DNA from: Scleromatobacter sp039920745
Lineage (GTDB): Bacteria > Pseudomonadota > Gammaproteobacteria > Burkholderiales > Burkholderiaceae_C
Assembly (NCBI GenBank): GCA_039920745.1
Contig: JBDSDD010000029.1
Location: 1 to 64,000, forward strand
Direction: 5' to 3'
DNA: 64,000 nt
This document shows, piece after piece, positions 10,980-19,301 of this stretch. Below the pieces are notes generated by a model. It did no database searches. It was not told the origin of the DNA and worked only from the letters and a program-made list of their open reading frames with translations. Positions within the stretch are counted from its first letter, which is position 1. Each line of letters opens with the position of its first letter. Both the position numbers and the translations under genes were made by a program.

Positions 10980-12155
10980 ATGACGACATCCACCCGGCGC
11001 AGCGTGCTCCGCACCACCGCCTGGAGCAGCCTGGCGGTCGCCGCCGCGCTCGCGGGCTGCAGCAAGAAGGAAGCGGCACCGGCCGAGTCCGTCGCGACTT
11101 CCGCGCCAGCCGCCACGGCCGCCGCCGCACCGGCGTCCGGCGCCTCGGCCCCGCTGAAGATCGCGTTCGCCTACCTCGGCCCGGTGGGCGACGGCGGCTG
11201 GACCTTTGCGCACGACAACGGCCGCAAGGCGCTCGAGAAGGAACTCGGCGGCCAGATCGAGACGAAGTTCGTCGAGAGCGTGCCGGAGTCGGCCGACGCC
11301 GAACGCGTGTTCCGCGACATGGCGGCCCAGGGCAACACGCTGATCTTCGGCACCAGCTTCGGCTACATGGAGCCGATGCTCAAGGTCGCCGCCGACAACA
11401 AGGGCGTGCACTTCGAGCACGCCACCGGCTACAAGACCGCCGACAACATGCGCGTGTACGACAACCGCACGTACGAAGGCGCCTACATGGCTGGCGTGAT
11501 CGCCGGCGGCATGACCAAGACCAACACCATCGGCGTCGTCGGCTCGATCCCGATCCCCGAGGTCATCCGCAACATCGACAGCTACACGCTCGGCGCGCAG
11601 AGCGTCAACCCGAAGATCAAGGTCAAGGTGGTGTGGGTCAACGAGTGGTTCAACCCGCCCAAGGAAACCGAAGGCGCGCAGTCCCTGATCGACGGCGGCG
11701 CCGACGTGCTGCTGCAGAACACCGACTCCAGCGCCGTGCTGCAGACCGCCGAGAAGAATGGCAAGTACGCGTTCGGCTGGGATTCGGACATGACCGCCTA
11801 CGGCCCGAAGGCCCACCTGGCCTCGGCGGTCAACATCTGGGGCCCGTACTACATCAAGGCCGCCAAGGACGCGATCGCCGGCACCTGGACGACCGGCCAC
11901 ACGTGGTGGGGCGTCAAGGAAGGCGCAATCGACCTCGTGTCGATCTCGGACAAGGTGCCAGCGGATCTCAAGGCCAAGGTCGACAAGGTCAAGGCCGGCC
12001 TGAAGGACGGCTCGTTCTCGATCTGGAAGGGCCCGATCATGGGCAACGACGGCAAGGAAGTACTGAAGAAGGATGTCGTCGCGGATGACGGCTTCCTGGG
12101 CGGGATCAAGTTCTTCGTCAAGGGGGTCGAAGGCCAGGTGCCGGGCGGCAAGTAA
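10980..12155 (+). CDS. BMP-family substrate-binding lipoprotein of the nucleoside ABC transporter
   Basis: A 391-residue periplasmic binding protein of the Bmp/PnrA/Med family, which binds purine nucleosides in characterised members. The signal peptide ends in a lipobox (ALAGC, lipidated Cys27) and carries a twin-arginine-like TRRSVLR sequence. An Ala/Pro/Ser linker follows, then the binding domain with YLGPVGDGGWTFAHDNG and FGTSFGYMEPM. AGAGGAG lies 8-14 nt before the ATG. It is the last gene of the guaD transporter operon and is followed by a strong terminator. High expression relative to the membrane genes is plausible from the strong Shine-Dalgarno sequence. Confidence 0.93.
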   Translation: MTTSTRRSVLRTTAWSSLAVAAALAGCSKKEAAPAESVATSAPAATAAAAPASGASAPLKIAFAYLGPVGDGGWTFAHDNGRKALEKELGGQIETKFVESVPESADAERVFRDMAAQGNTLIFGTSFGYMEPMLKVAADNKGVHFEHATGYKTADNMRVYDNRTYEGAYMAGVIAGGMTKTNTIGVVGSIPIPEVIRNIDSYTLGAQSVNPKIKVKVVWVNEWFNPPKETEGAQSLIDGGADVLLQNTDSSAVLQTAEKNGKYAFGWDSDMTAYGPKAHLASAVNIWGPYYIKAAKDAIAGTWTTGHTWWGVKEGAIDLVSISDKVPADLKAKVDKVKAGLKDGSFSIWKGPIMGNDGKEVLKKDVVADDGFLGGIKFFVKGVEGQVPGGK

Positions 12156-12175
12156 GTCGACGCCGTCGCCAGTTC

Positions 12176-12201
12176 AAGAGCCCCGCGAGTGGGGCTCTTT
12201 T
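12176..12201 (+). terminator. Rho-independent terminator of the guaD-ABC transporter operon
   Basis: AAGAGCCCC (12176-12184) and GGGGCTCTT (12191-12199) form a 9-bp perfect stem with a 6-nt loop, running into a T-tract. It sits 21 nt after the lipoprotein stop codon. Confidence 0.9.
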
Positions 12202-12229
12202 CATTGGCGCGCCGATCCTTGGCGAAGGC

Positions 12230-12312
12230 GGGGTCAGGCACCCTCTCGAATCGCGTTCGGCATTGCTGCGTATGCCGACGAAGCAGCGCGATCCGAGGGG
12301 AAGCCAGACCCC
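12230..12312. repeat. 83-bp imperfect palindrome, REP-like element A
   Basis: The ends GGGGTCAGGC (12230-12239) and GCCAGACCCC (12303-12312) are inverted with one mismatch. Inside lie nested arms: CCCTCTCGAATCGCG against CGCGATCCGAGGGG, then TTCGGCAT (12256-12263) against ATGCCGACGAA (12272-12282). Almost the whole element can fold on itself. It lies between the operon terminator and the 3' end of uraD. A second element with the same termini is at 38277-38356, which points to a dispersed REP-type family. Confidence 0.65.
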
Positions 12313-12319
12313 TTTCGGC

Positions 12320-12847
12320 TCACGCCGCGAAGCGATCGGCCAGCCGCAGTTGCGCAATGCGATGCACGTTGCGCAGGCACTCCTCGAACTCGACGTCCGG
12401 CTCGCTGCCCAGCCGACGCTCGAACGTGGCGATGATCTCGCCTCGCGTCAGCCCCAGCCCTGTGGGCCCGCGCACCGCGAGGATGAACGGCCAGCCGAAG
12501 CGCTGGTCGTAGGCCTCGTTGAGCGTGTGCAGGTGCATGAACTCTTCTGGCGAGCACTGCGTCAGGCCCGAGCGGGTCTGCTCGTCCGTCGACGCCGTCG
12601 TCAACGTGCCCGCCACCATGGCCTTGCCCGCCAGCTTCGGGTGCGCTCGCAGCAGCGCGAGTTGTGCGTCGCGCGCGCCCGCGCGCGTCACGTCCATGAG
12701 TGCGCGCGCGAGGTGCGCCACGTCGGCGAACGGGCGCTCGGCCATCGCGGCCGCGGCGATCCACGGCGAGTGTTCGTAGATGCCGTCGAGCAACATCACC
12801 GCCTCGATGGCGTTGGCGGCGTTGACCTGGGCGATCGTCACGCTCAT
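12320..12847 (-). CDS. uraD: OHCU decarboxylase UraD
   Basis: A 175-residue protein of the 2-oxo-4-hydroxy-4-carboxy-5-ureidoimidazoline decarboxylase family, which converts OHCU to S-allantoin. The family's catalytic His lies in RAHPKLAGKA, and the GWPFILAVRG segment is also typical. Start and operon structure are fixed by the ATGA overlap with puuE (12844-12847), so puuE is upstream and uraD downstream on the minus strand. Together they process the urate made by XdhABC and PuuD. The hydroxyisourate hydrolase that would act between is not in the window. Confidence 0.92.
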   Translation of the reverse strand: MSVTIAQVNAANAIEAVMLLDGIYEHSPWIAAAAMAERPFADVAHLARALMDVTRAGARDAQLALLRAHPKLAGKAMVAGTLTTASTDEQTRSGLTQCSPEEFMHLHTLNEAYDQRFGWPFILAVRGPTGLGLTRGEIIATFERRLGSEPDVEFEECLRNVHRIAQLRLADRFAA

Positions 12848-13788
12848 GCGGGGGCTCCAGTGGGCGCGGGGAAGCGCTGGCGCCAGTGGCGGGCGATGTC
12901 GATGCGGCGGCACACCCACACGTGGTCGTGCCTGGCGACATGGTCGAGGAAACGCTGCAACGCGACGATGCGGCCGGGGCGACCCAGCAGGCGACAGTGC
13001 ATGCCCACGCTCATCATGCGCGGCGTGTCGGCGCCCTCGGCCCACAGCGCGTCGAACGAGTCGCGCAGGTAGACGAAGAAGTCCTCGCCGGTGGCGAAGC
13101 CTTGCGGCAGCGCGAAGCGCATGTCGTTGCAGTCGAGCGTGTAGGGCACGACCAGGTGGTCGACCTCGCGGCCATCGGTGCGCGCCACGCGGGTCCAGAA
13201 CGGCAGGTCGTCGCCGTAGGAGTCGCTGTCGTACTCGAAGCCGCCGACGTCGGCCAGCAGGCGACGGGTGTTGGGGCTGTCGCGACCCGTGTACCAGCCG
13301 AGCGGCGCCAGGCCGGTGAGCTGGCGGATGGCCTCGATGCCGGCGCGCATGTGTGCACGTTCGGTGGCCTCGTCGACCTGCTGGTAGTTGATCCAGCGCC
13401 AGCCGTGGCAGGCGATTTCGTGGCCCAGTTCGACGAAGGCTTGCGTCGCCTCGGGGTGGCGTTGCAGCGCCATGCCCACGCCGAACACCGTGAGCGGCAG
13501 GTCGCGGCGTTCGAACTCGCGCAGGATGCGCCACACGCCCACCCGCGAGCCGTATTCGTAGAGGGACTCCATGCTGAGATGGCGGTCGGCATAGGCCGGC
13601 GGGTTGGCCATCTCGGAGAGGAACTGCTCGCTGCCGGCATCGCCATGCAGCACGCAGTTCTCGCCGCCTTCTTCATAGTTGAGCACGAACTGCAGTGCGA
13701 CACGCGCGCCGCCAGGCCATTGCGCGTGCGGCGGATTGCGGCTGTAGCCGACCAGGTCGCGCGGATAGTTCGTGAATGGAGAAGTCAT
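12844..13788 (-). CDS. puuE: Allantoinase PuuE (polysaccharide deacetylase type)
   Basis: A 314-residue NodB-fold hydrolase that opens allantoin to allantoate. Visible features are PRDLVGYSRNPP at the N-terminus, FVLNYEEGGENCVLHGD, GHEIACHGWRWINYQ and MSVGMHCRLLGRPGR, all typical of PuuE-type allantoinases rather than of zinc amidohydrolase AllB. A start three codons further upstream (MLRMTS) is possible, but MTSPF matches family N-termini. It is the first gene of a puuE-uraD pair, divergent from the nucleoside porin. Confidence 0.92.
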   Translation of the reverse strand: MTSPFTNYPRDLVGYSRNPPHAQWPGGARVALQFVLNYEEGGENCVLHGDAGSEQFLSEMANPPAYADRHLSMESLYEYGSRVGVWRILREFERRDLPLTVFGVGMALQRHPEATQAFVELGHEIACHGWRWINYQQVDEATERAHMRAGIEAIRQLTGLAPLGWYTGRDSPNTRRLLADVGGFEYDSDSYGDDLPFWTRVARTDGREVDHLVVPYTLDCNDMRFALPQGFATGEDFFVYLRDSFDALWAEGADTPRMMSVGMHCRLLGRPGRIVALQRFLDHVARHDHVWVCRRIDIARHWRQRFPAPTGAPA

Positions 13789-13947
13789 GCGCAGCAAGCG
13801 GGTTTGATGTCGATCAGGACACGAGGCGATGCAGGTTCCAGGCCCGTTTTATCACCTGGCGTGGATGCTGTCATGCATGCCGTCTTGCCGCCAATCTGGC
13901 ACACATCGTGCTGCAAGCGTGGAGCCACCCAACCAAAGAGGAGCAGC

Positions 13948-14835
13948 ATGAATCACCCATCCCCAAGCGCAAGCAGTACCGGCATGGCGACCGTCGCGAT
14001 CAGTGCGTTTGTCGGTCTCGCGGTCACCCCGATGGTGCAGGCAGCGGACTGGAGCGACACCGCGTTGAGCCTGCGCTACGGCAGCGCGTTCGCGGAGCCC
14101 TACGACAACGACGCGAACGGCAAGCGCGTCGACATCACGAAGGGCATCATCGCGCTGACCAACGTCACCGGCTACAAGTACGGCACCACGTTCATCAACA
14201 TCGACTTCCTGCAGTCCGACCACAACGACCCGGGCGACGGCATCGCCGGCCATGCCGGTGCGCAAGAGGTGTACGGCGTGTTCCGCACGACAGTCGACAT
14301 CGGCAAGGTCAGCGGCATGAAGCTCGCCATGGGTCCGATCCGCGGCTACGGCGTGACCGCCGGCTTCGACATCAACACGAAGAACGACGGCTACGGTTCC
14401 AAGAAGCGCATGGCCGTCATCGGCCCGACGGTGATGATGGAGGTGCCCGGCTTCCTGAACCTGTCGGTGCTGCTGTTCGACGAGAGCAATGCGCCCACCG
14501 GGATCGCCAGGCGCTATCACTACAAGAACCACGCCGCGTTCGAGGCCGACTGGGGCATCGCCGTCGGCAACCTGCCGCTGTCGTTCAACGGTTACGCGCA
14601 GTTCATCACGTCCAAGGGAACCGACGAATTCGGCGGACGGACCGCGCCGGAATCGCACATCGACGCTGACCTGATGCTGGACGCCGGCTCGCTCGCGGGC
14701 ATGTCCAAGAAGACCTGGCTGGTCGGCGTCGAGTACGAGTACTGGCACAACAAGTTCGGCAACAGCGCCAAGGGCTTCGCGGGCGAAGGTGCGACGGCCA
14801 GCACGCCGATGCTGCGGCTCGAATACCACTTCTGA
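13948..14835 (+). CDS. Tsx-like nucleoside-specific outer-membrane channel
   Basis: A 295-residue outer-membrane protein with an N-terminal signal peptide ending near VTPMVQAAD and a C-terminal phenylalanine (LEYHF), as in beta-barrels. The mature part begins DWSDTALSLRYGSAFAEPYD and contains repeated amphipathic strands, matching the nucleoside-binding OMP (Tsx/OmpK-like) family. The ribosome-binding site is AAAGAGGAG just before the ATG. Next to guaD, the BMP transporter and puuE, it most likely lets nucleosides or purines cross the outer membrane. The gene is monocistronic. Confidence 0.82.
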   Translation: MNHPSPSASSTGMATVAISAFVGLAVTPMVQAADWSDTALSLRYGSAFAEPYDNDANGKRVDITKGIIALTNVTGYKYGTTFINIDFLQSDHNDPGDGIAGHAGAQEVYGVFRTTVDIGKVSGMKLAMGPIRGYGVTAGFDINTKNDGYGSKKRMAVIGPTVMMEVPGFLNLSVLLFDESNAPTGIARRYHYKNHAAFEADWGIAVGNLPLSFNGYAQFITSKGTDEFGGRTAPESHIDADLMLDAGSLAGMSKKTWLVGVEYEYWHNKFGNSAKGFAGEGATASTPMLRLEYHF

Positions 14836-14943
14836 CCAGGCGCACCACCGCGCGCCGAGCCGCTTTCCGGCAGGTCGATCAGCAGCGGGACGCCTGGCCT
14901 CGATGCGCCAACCCATGCAAGGATCGTGCGGCCCGCGCGGACG

Positions 14944-14981
14944 AAAAAAAGGCCCGGTGCGACGCAGGTCGCACCGGGCCT
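14944..14981 (-). terminator. Rho-independent terminator of the M3 peptidase gene
   Basis: On the minus strand a 13-bp perfect GC-rich stem (14951-14963 paired with 14968-14980, loop of 4) is followed by seven T residues (AAAAAAA at 14944-14950 on the plus strand). It sits 17 nt after the pepF stop. Without a T-tract on its own side it is less likely to stop the convergent porin transcript. Confidence 0.92.
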
Positions 14982-14997
14982 CGACGGGTCGCCCGGA

Positions 14998-16902
14998 CTA
15001 CTTCTTCGCAGCCGGCGTGCCGCCGGTCAGCGCGTCGAGCTCGTCGGTCAGGCGTGCCATGCGAGCCACCAGCGCGCGGTAGGGCGCGGGCGAGGCCATG
15101 TCGAGGCCAGCCTTCTTGACCACCAGGTACGGGTCGTTGGAGCCGCCGGACTTGAGCATGTCGAGGTAGCGTGTGCGCAGGGCGGTGTCGCCCTTCTCGA
15201 TGCCTTCGGCGAAGAACGCGGCAGCGCTGATCGACGTGGCGTACTGGTAGACGTAGTAGTCGGTGTAGAAGTGCGGGATGTAGGCCCACTCGGCGCCGTA
15301 CAGGTCCTCGATCTTCATCACGCCTTGCGCGTCGCCGTGATAGCGGCGCAGCAGGTCGAGGTAGATCTTGCTGAGCTCTTCGCCGGTCAGCGGCTGGTCC
15401 TTCTCGACGGCTTCGTGCGTCTTCAGCTCGAATTCGGCGAACAACGCCTGGCGGAAGAACGTGGTGCGCATGCCCTCGAGCTGCATCGCGAGCGCGTAGA
15501 TCTTCTCTTCCTTGGTCTTGGCGTTCTTGGCGACGTAATCGGCCAGCAGCATCTCGTTGGTCGTCGACGGGATCTCGGCGACAAAGATGCCGTAGTCGGC
15601 GGTCTCGTACGGCTGCGTCGCGTTGGCGAGCACCGAGTGCATCGCGTGGCCCCATTCGTGGGCAACGGTGGTGACGCTCTCGTAGTTGTTGTTGAAGCTC
15701 AGCAGCACGTACGGATGCACGTCGTACGCGGCCGGGTTCATGTACGCGCCCGAGCGCTTGCCCTTGCGCGGCACGGCGTCCATCCAGCTTTCCTGGAAGT
15801 GCTGGCTCAGCGCCTTGACGTAGTCGTCGCCCAGCGGCGCCACGCCCTTGAGCGTCAGTGCCTCGGCCTCGCCCAGCGTGTAGGTGCGCGGCGCCTTCAC
15901 GAGCTCGGCGTAGATGTCGGAGTACTTCTGGTCCTTGAGGCCCAGCATGCGGCCGCGCAGCTTCAGGTAGCGCTGCAGCGTGGGCAGGCCGGCGTTGGCC
16001 TCGGCCACCAGCGAGCGGTAGACGGCGTCAGGCGTGTTGGCCTCGGCCAGCTTGGCCTGAAGCGCGCTGTCGTACTTGTGTGCGCGGGCGTCGAACACCA
16101 CGCCACGCAGGTGGGCCACGTAGATCGCGCCGATGGTGCGCTGGAACGACTTGTAGACCGGCCAGAAGGACTTGAAGACCAGGGCGCGCACCTTTGGATC
16201 GGCGTCCTCGCGCAGCTTGACGTAGGTCTCCTGGTCCAGCGTCACCTGCTTGCCACGCACGGTGATCGTGGGCCAGGGCAGGTCGGCGTTGGACAGCAGC
16301 GAATAGATTTCCTGCGGCTGCGACAGCGGATCGGCGGCGCCGGCCAGCAGCGCTTCCTCGCTGGCCGTCAGCGTGTGCGCGGCCAGGCGCAGCATCGTGT
16401 GCAGCGCATAGGCGTGCGGCGCGAGCTTGGGTTCGGCGGCGAGGTATGCGTCGACCTTGGCCAGGCCGATGGCCGCCACTTCGGACGACTCGAACGCGGT
16501 GGCCTGCGAGACCTGCGTCTGCGCGGACGCCGACTGCTGGCGCCGCGCCTGGTTGGCGGTGACCTGCGTGTCGGCATCGGCCTTGAGGCTGGCGTAGGTG
16601 TCGAGGCGGTTCAGCTCGCGCTGCGTGTTCGAGATCAGCGTCATCGCGGCGAGCAGGCTCGCGGCGCTGTTGCCCATCGTGCCTTGCAGTGCCTTGAGCT
16701 GCGGCAGCGTGGCCAGCAGCTTCTGGCGCGCGGCGTCCCAGGCGGCGTCGTCGGCGTACAGGGTGCTCAGGTTCCAGACGGCGGGCGGGGTGGCCGCGGT
16801 GCCGGTGGAAGACGATGCGGAGGCCGGCGTGGTGGCGGCCTGCGTCACGGGCGCTGCGAGGGTGGCGAGCGCGGTGGCGATTGCAATGGCGGTGAGTTTC
16901 AT
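14998..16902 (-). CDS. Secreted M3-family oligoendopeptidase (PepF-like)
   Basis: A 634-residue zinc metallopeptidase with a cleavable signal peptide (MKLTAIAIATALATL, then APVTQA), so it should act in the periplasm or outside. The zinc-binding HEWGH is at residues 415-419, with the second-site Glu in the NEMLLADY segment downstream. The N-terminal helical domain is of the oligopeptidase F type. These enzymes trim short peptides. A signal peptide is unusual compared with cytoplasmic PepF but occurs in proteobacterial lineages. The gene is monocistronic with a strong terminator. Confidence 0.9.
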   Translation of the reverse strand: MKLTAIAIATALATLAAPVTQAATTPASASSSTGTAATPPAVWNLSTLYADDAAWDAARQKLLATLPQLKALQGTMGNSAASLLAAMTLISNTQRELNRLDTYASLKADADTQVTANQARRQQSASAQTQVSQATAFESSEVAAIGLAKVDAYLAAEPKLAPHAYALHTMLRLAAHTLTASEEALLAGAADPLSQPQEIYSLLSNADLPWPTITVRGKQVTLDQETYVKLREDADPKVRALVFKSFWPVYKSFQRTIGAIYVAHLRGVVFDARAHKYDSALQAKLAEANTPDAVYRSLVAEANAGLPTLQRYLKLRGRMLGLKDQKYSDIYAELVKAPRTYTLGEAEALTLKGVAPLGDDYVKALSQHFQESWMDAVPRKGKRSGAYMNPAAYDVHPYVLLSFNNNYESVTTVAHEWGHAMHSVLANATQPYETADYGIFVAEIPSTTNEMLLADYVAKNAKTKEEKIYALAMQLEGMRTTFFRQALFAEFELKTHEAVEKDQPLTGEELSKIYLDLLRRYHGDAQGVMKIEDLYGAEWAYIPHFYTDYYVYQYATSISAAAFFAEGIEKGDTALRTRYLDMLKSGGSNDPYLVVKKAGLDMASPAPYRALVARMARLTDELDALTGGTPAAKK

Positions 16903-17173
16903 GGATCCCGTCGTAGGAAAAGTTCAGACGCGGGACGATACGCCCGCGCGAAGGACTTTGCGTTGCAACGGCGACGAATTGCAGAACCGGGGGGCCCAAT
17001 CGCGGGAGTGGAAACCCGTATCCGGGTCAGCAGGACGGCGCTGCACCAGCGGGCATGGCCATTGCCTCGTGGCCGCCTGTTGCTGTCGAGCAGCGGCTTT
17101 TTGCTGCTGCACACGCGTTGTTTCGCCCCCGTTGCCGCATCTTGCGTCAACGCCAGATCAGGATTCCCGTCCC
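16903..17173. other. Divergent intergenic region pepF / pldA
   Basis: 271 bp without a convincing gene. ACCCG/CGGGT (about 17011-17024) and AGCAGC/GCTGCT around a GGCTTTTT loop (about 17086-17107) can form short hairpins. I cannot assign a promoter or RNA to them. Confidence 0.4.
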
Positions 17174-18232
17174 ATGCCGACTCCCCGCCGCCTGCTGTCC
17201 CTGGCGCTCGCCGTCGCCTTCCCCGTCGTCGCGCTCGCGCAAGGCCCCGCAGCCTGTGCGGGCCTGGACGACGCGAAGCGTCTCGTCTGCTATGACGCGA
17301 TCTATCGCAAGCCGACCGAGGCGCCGGCGGTACCCGTGCCGGTCGCGCGCAACGAGCCCAGCGCGCTCGAGGCAGTCGCCACCGCGCCGAGCGGCAAGGG
17401 ACTCGCGGCGGGCGACTACCTCACCAAGTTCTGGGAGCTCGATCCCGAGTCCAAGCGCGGCACCTTCGTCGTGCGCACCTATGCGCCCAACTTCCTGCTG
17501 CCGGCGCATTACTCGAGCAACATCAACAAGTCGCCTTCGAGCCCGACGCACCAGGACGGCGGCAGCTTTGCGCAGTACCGCAAGACCGAGGCCGAACTGC
17601 AGTTGTCGCTGCGCTCCAAGGTCGCGGAAAACCTGTTCCTGCCCAACGCCGACGTGTGGGTCGCCTACACGCAGCAGTCGATCTGGCAGCTGTGGAACGG
17701 CCAGGATTCGGCGCCGTTCCGCAGCAGCGACTACCAGCCCGAAGCGATGTTCGTGGTGCCGATCCCGGACAAGACCGGCGACCTCGGCGGCGGCTGGCGC
17801 TGGCGCATGCTGACGGCCGGTATCGCGCACGAGTCGAACGGCTACGGCCTGCCGCTGTCGCGCAGCTGGAACTACGTGTACCTGGGCACCGAGTTCACGC
17901 ACGACGACTTCGCGTTGCGCGCTCGCTTCAACCAGCGCCTGGGCGAGCGCGGCGTCGACGACAACCCGCACATCACCGACTACATCGGCAACACCGAGCT
18001 GAGCGCGGCCTGGTTTCCCGGCGAAGCGACGATGCAGCTGACGGGTCGCACGTCATTCAAGTCGACCCGTCGCGGCTCGCTGAAATTCGAGTGGACACGC
18101 CCCGTCGTCGCCGCCAGGCCCGATGGCCTGCGCTGGTACATGCAGCTGTTCTCGGGCTACGGCGAGACGATGCTGGACTACAACCACCGCCAGAACAGCA
18201 TCGGCCTGGGCTTCACCTTGTTCCAGCTGTGA
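17174..18232 (+). CDS. pldA: Outer-membrane phospholipase A
   Basis: A 352-residue protein: signal peptide (MPTPRRLLSLALAVAF to ALAQG), a short Cys-containing segment (CAGLDDAKRLVCYDA) common in betaproteobacterial PldA, and the phospholipase A1 barrel. The catalytic His219-Ser221 lie in AHESNGYG, the family signature, and the Asn-containing strands follow. It ends with L rather than F. The enzyme hydrolyses phospholipids mislocated to the outer leaflet. The ATG is chosen because the signal peptide begins there. The 3' end overlaps convergent galM by 20 bp. Confidence 0.9.
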   Translation: MPTPRRLLSLALAVAFPVVALAQGPAACAGLDDAKRLVCYDAIYRKPTEAPAVPVPVARNEPSALEAVATAPSGKGLAAGDYLTKFWELDPESKRGTFVVRTYAPNFLLPAHYSSNINKSPSSPTHQDGGSFAQYRKTEAELQLSLRSKVAENLFLPNADVWVAYTQQSIWQLWNGQDSAPFRSSDYQPEAMFVVPIPDKTGDLGGGWRWRMLTAGIAHESNGYGLPLSRSWNYVYLGTEFTHDDFALRARFNQRLGERGVDDNPHITDYIGNTELSAAWFPGEATMQLTGRTSFKSTRRGSLKFEWTRPVVAARPDGLRWYMQLFSGYGETMLDYNHRQNSIGLGFTLFQL

Positions 18233-19301
18233 ACGTGTACAACGAGCAGCTGCGGTAGACGTCTCCGGGCTCCAGCAGCGTGCTGGGCCAGTCGGCATGG
18301 TGCGGCGAGTCGGGGCTGTGCTGTGGCTCGAGGCAGATCGCGTCGCCGCGACGATAGGTCTCGCCGCCGTGGCCCACAAGCGTGCCATCGAGGAAGTTGC
18401 CCGAGTAGAACTGCAGCGCCGGCTCGGTGGTGTGCAGGGTCATCGCGCGGCCCGACGCCGGATCCTCCAGGCGTGCCGCGAGCCGCAGCGTGCCGACCTG
18501 GCTGTCGTCCAGGATCCAGTTGTGGTCGTAGCCGCCCGCGAGCGCGAGCTGGGGGTGCGCGTCACTCAGGCGCGCACGGATCTGCGTGGGCGCGCGAAAG
18601 TCGAACGGCGTGTCGGCGACGTCGGCGATGCCGGTCGGGATCAGGCGCTCGTCGATCGGATTGAAGCGGCTCGCCGGCAGCGTGAGGACGTGGTCGAGCG
18701 CGCTGCCGCGGCCCGCGAGGTTGAAGTAGTCGTGGTGGCTCAGGTTGACGACGGTGGCGCGGTCGGTGGTGGCGCGGTAGTCCACGCGCCAGGTGCGGTC
18801 GGCGCCCAGCGAGTAGGTGACCAGCGCCTCGACGCGGCCCGGGAAGCCTTCCTCGCCATCGACGCTGACGTAGCGCAGCGTGACCGCCGGCCCGCCCAGC
18901 TCGTCGTCGTGTTCGTTCGTGGACGCGATCTCCCAAAGCCGCTTGCCGAAGCCTTCGGTGCCGCCATGCAGGCAGTTCGTGCCGTTGTTGCGTGACAGCG
19001 CATGGACGTCGCCGTCGATCTCGATCGCCCCGAGCGCGATGCGGTTTGCGTAGCGGCCGACGATCACGCCGAAGTGCGGGTTGCGCTGCACGTAGTCGTC
19101 GAGGTTGTCGAAGCCGCGCACCACGTTGGCGACGACGCCGTCCGGGTCGGGCGCCCACAGCGTCGTGACGATGCCGCCCAGCGTGATCAGGCTCAGCACG
19201 AGGCCGCCGTGGGCGAGCGTGATCTCGTGGACGACGCGGCCATCGGGCAAGTGGCCGAGCTCGCGCTGGTGCAGGCGCATGGGTGGATGGGGCGATGTCA
19301 T
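18213..19301 (-). CDS. galM: Aldose 1-epimerase (galactose mutarotase type)
   Basis: A 362-residue mutarotase. Typical signatures are VGRYANRIALG, NGTNCLHGGTEGFGKRLW (catalytic-site His region), VNLSHHDYFNLAG and GYDHNWILD. It interconverts alpha and beta anomers of aldoses, here probably a sugar fed to the linked sugar-acid pathway. The ATG at 19299-19301 overlaps the stop of the MATE gene (4 bp), so both are one operon starting at the 20738-20888 control region. A downstream start (MRLHQREL) is possible. The 3' end overlaps pldA. Confidence 0.92.
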   Translation of the reverse strand: MTSPHPPMRLHQRELGHLPDGRVVHEITLAHGGLVLSLITLGGIVTTLWAPDPDGVVANVVRGFDNLDDYVQRNPHFGVIVGRYANRIALGAIEIDGDVHALSRNNGTNCLHGGTEGFGKRLWEIASTNEHDDELGGPAVTLRYVSVDGEEGFPGRVEALVTYSLGADRTWRVDYRATTDRATVVNLSHHDYFNLAGRGSALDHVLTLPASRFNPIDERLIPTGIADVADTPFDFRAPTQIRARLSDAHPQLALAGGYDHNWILDDSQVGTLRLAARLEDPASGRAMTLHTTEPALQFYSGNFLDGTLVGHGGETYRRGDAICLEPQHSPDSPHHADWPSTLLEPGDVYRSCSLYTFTAGTR

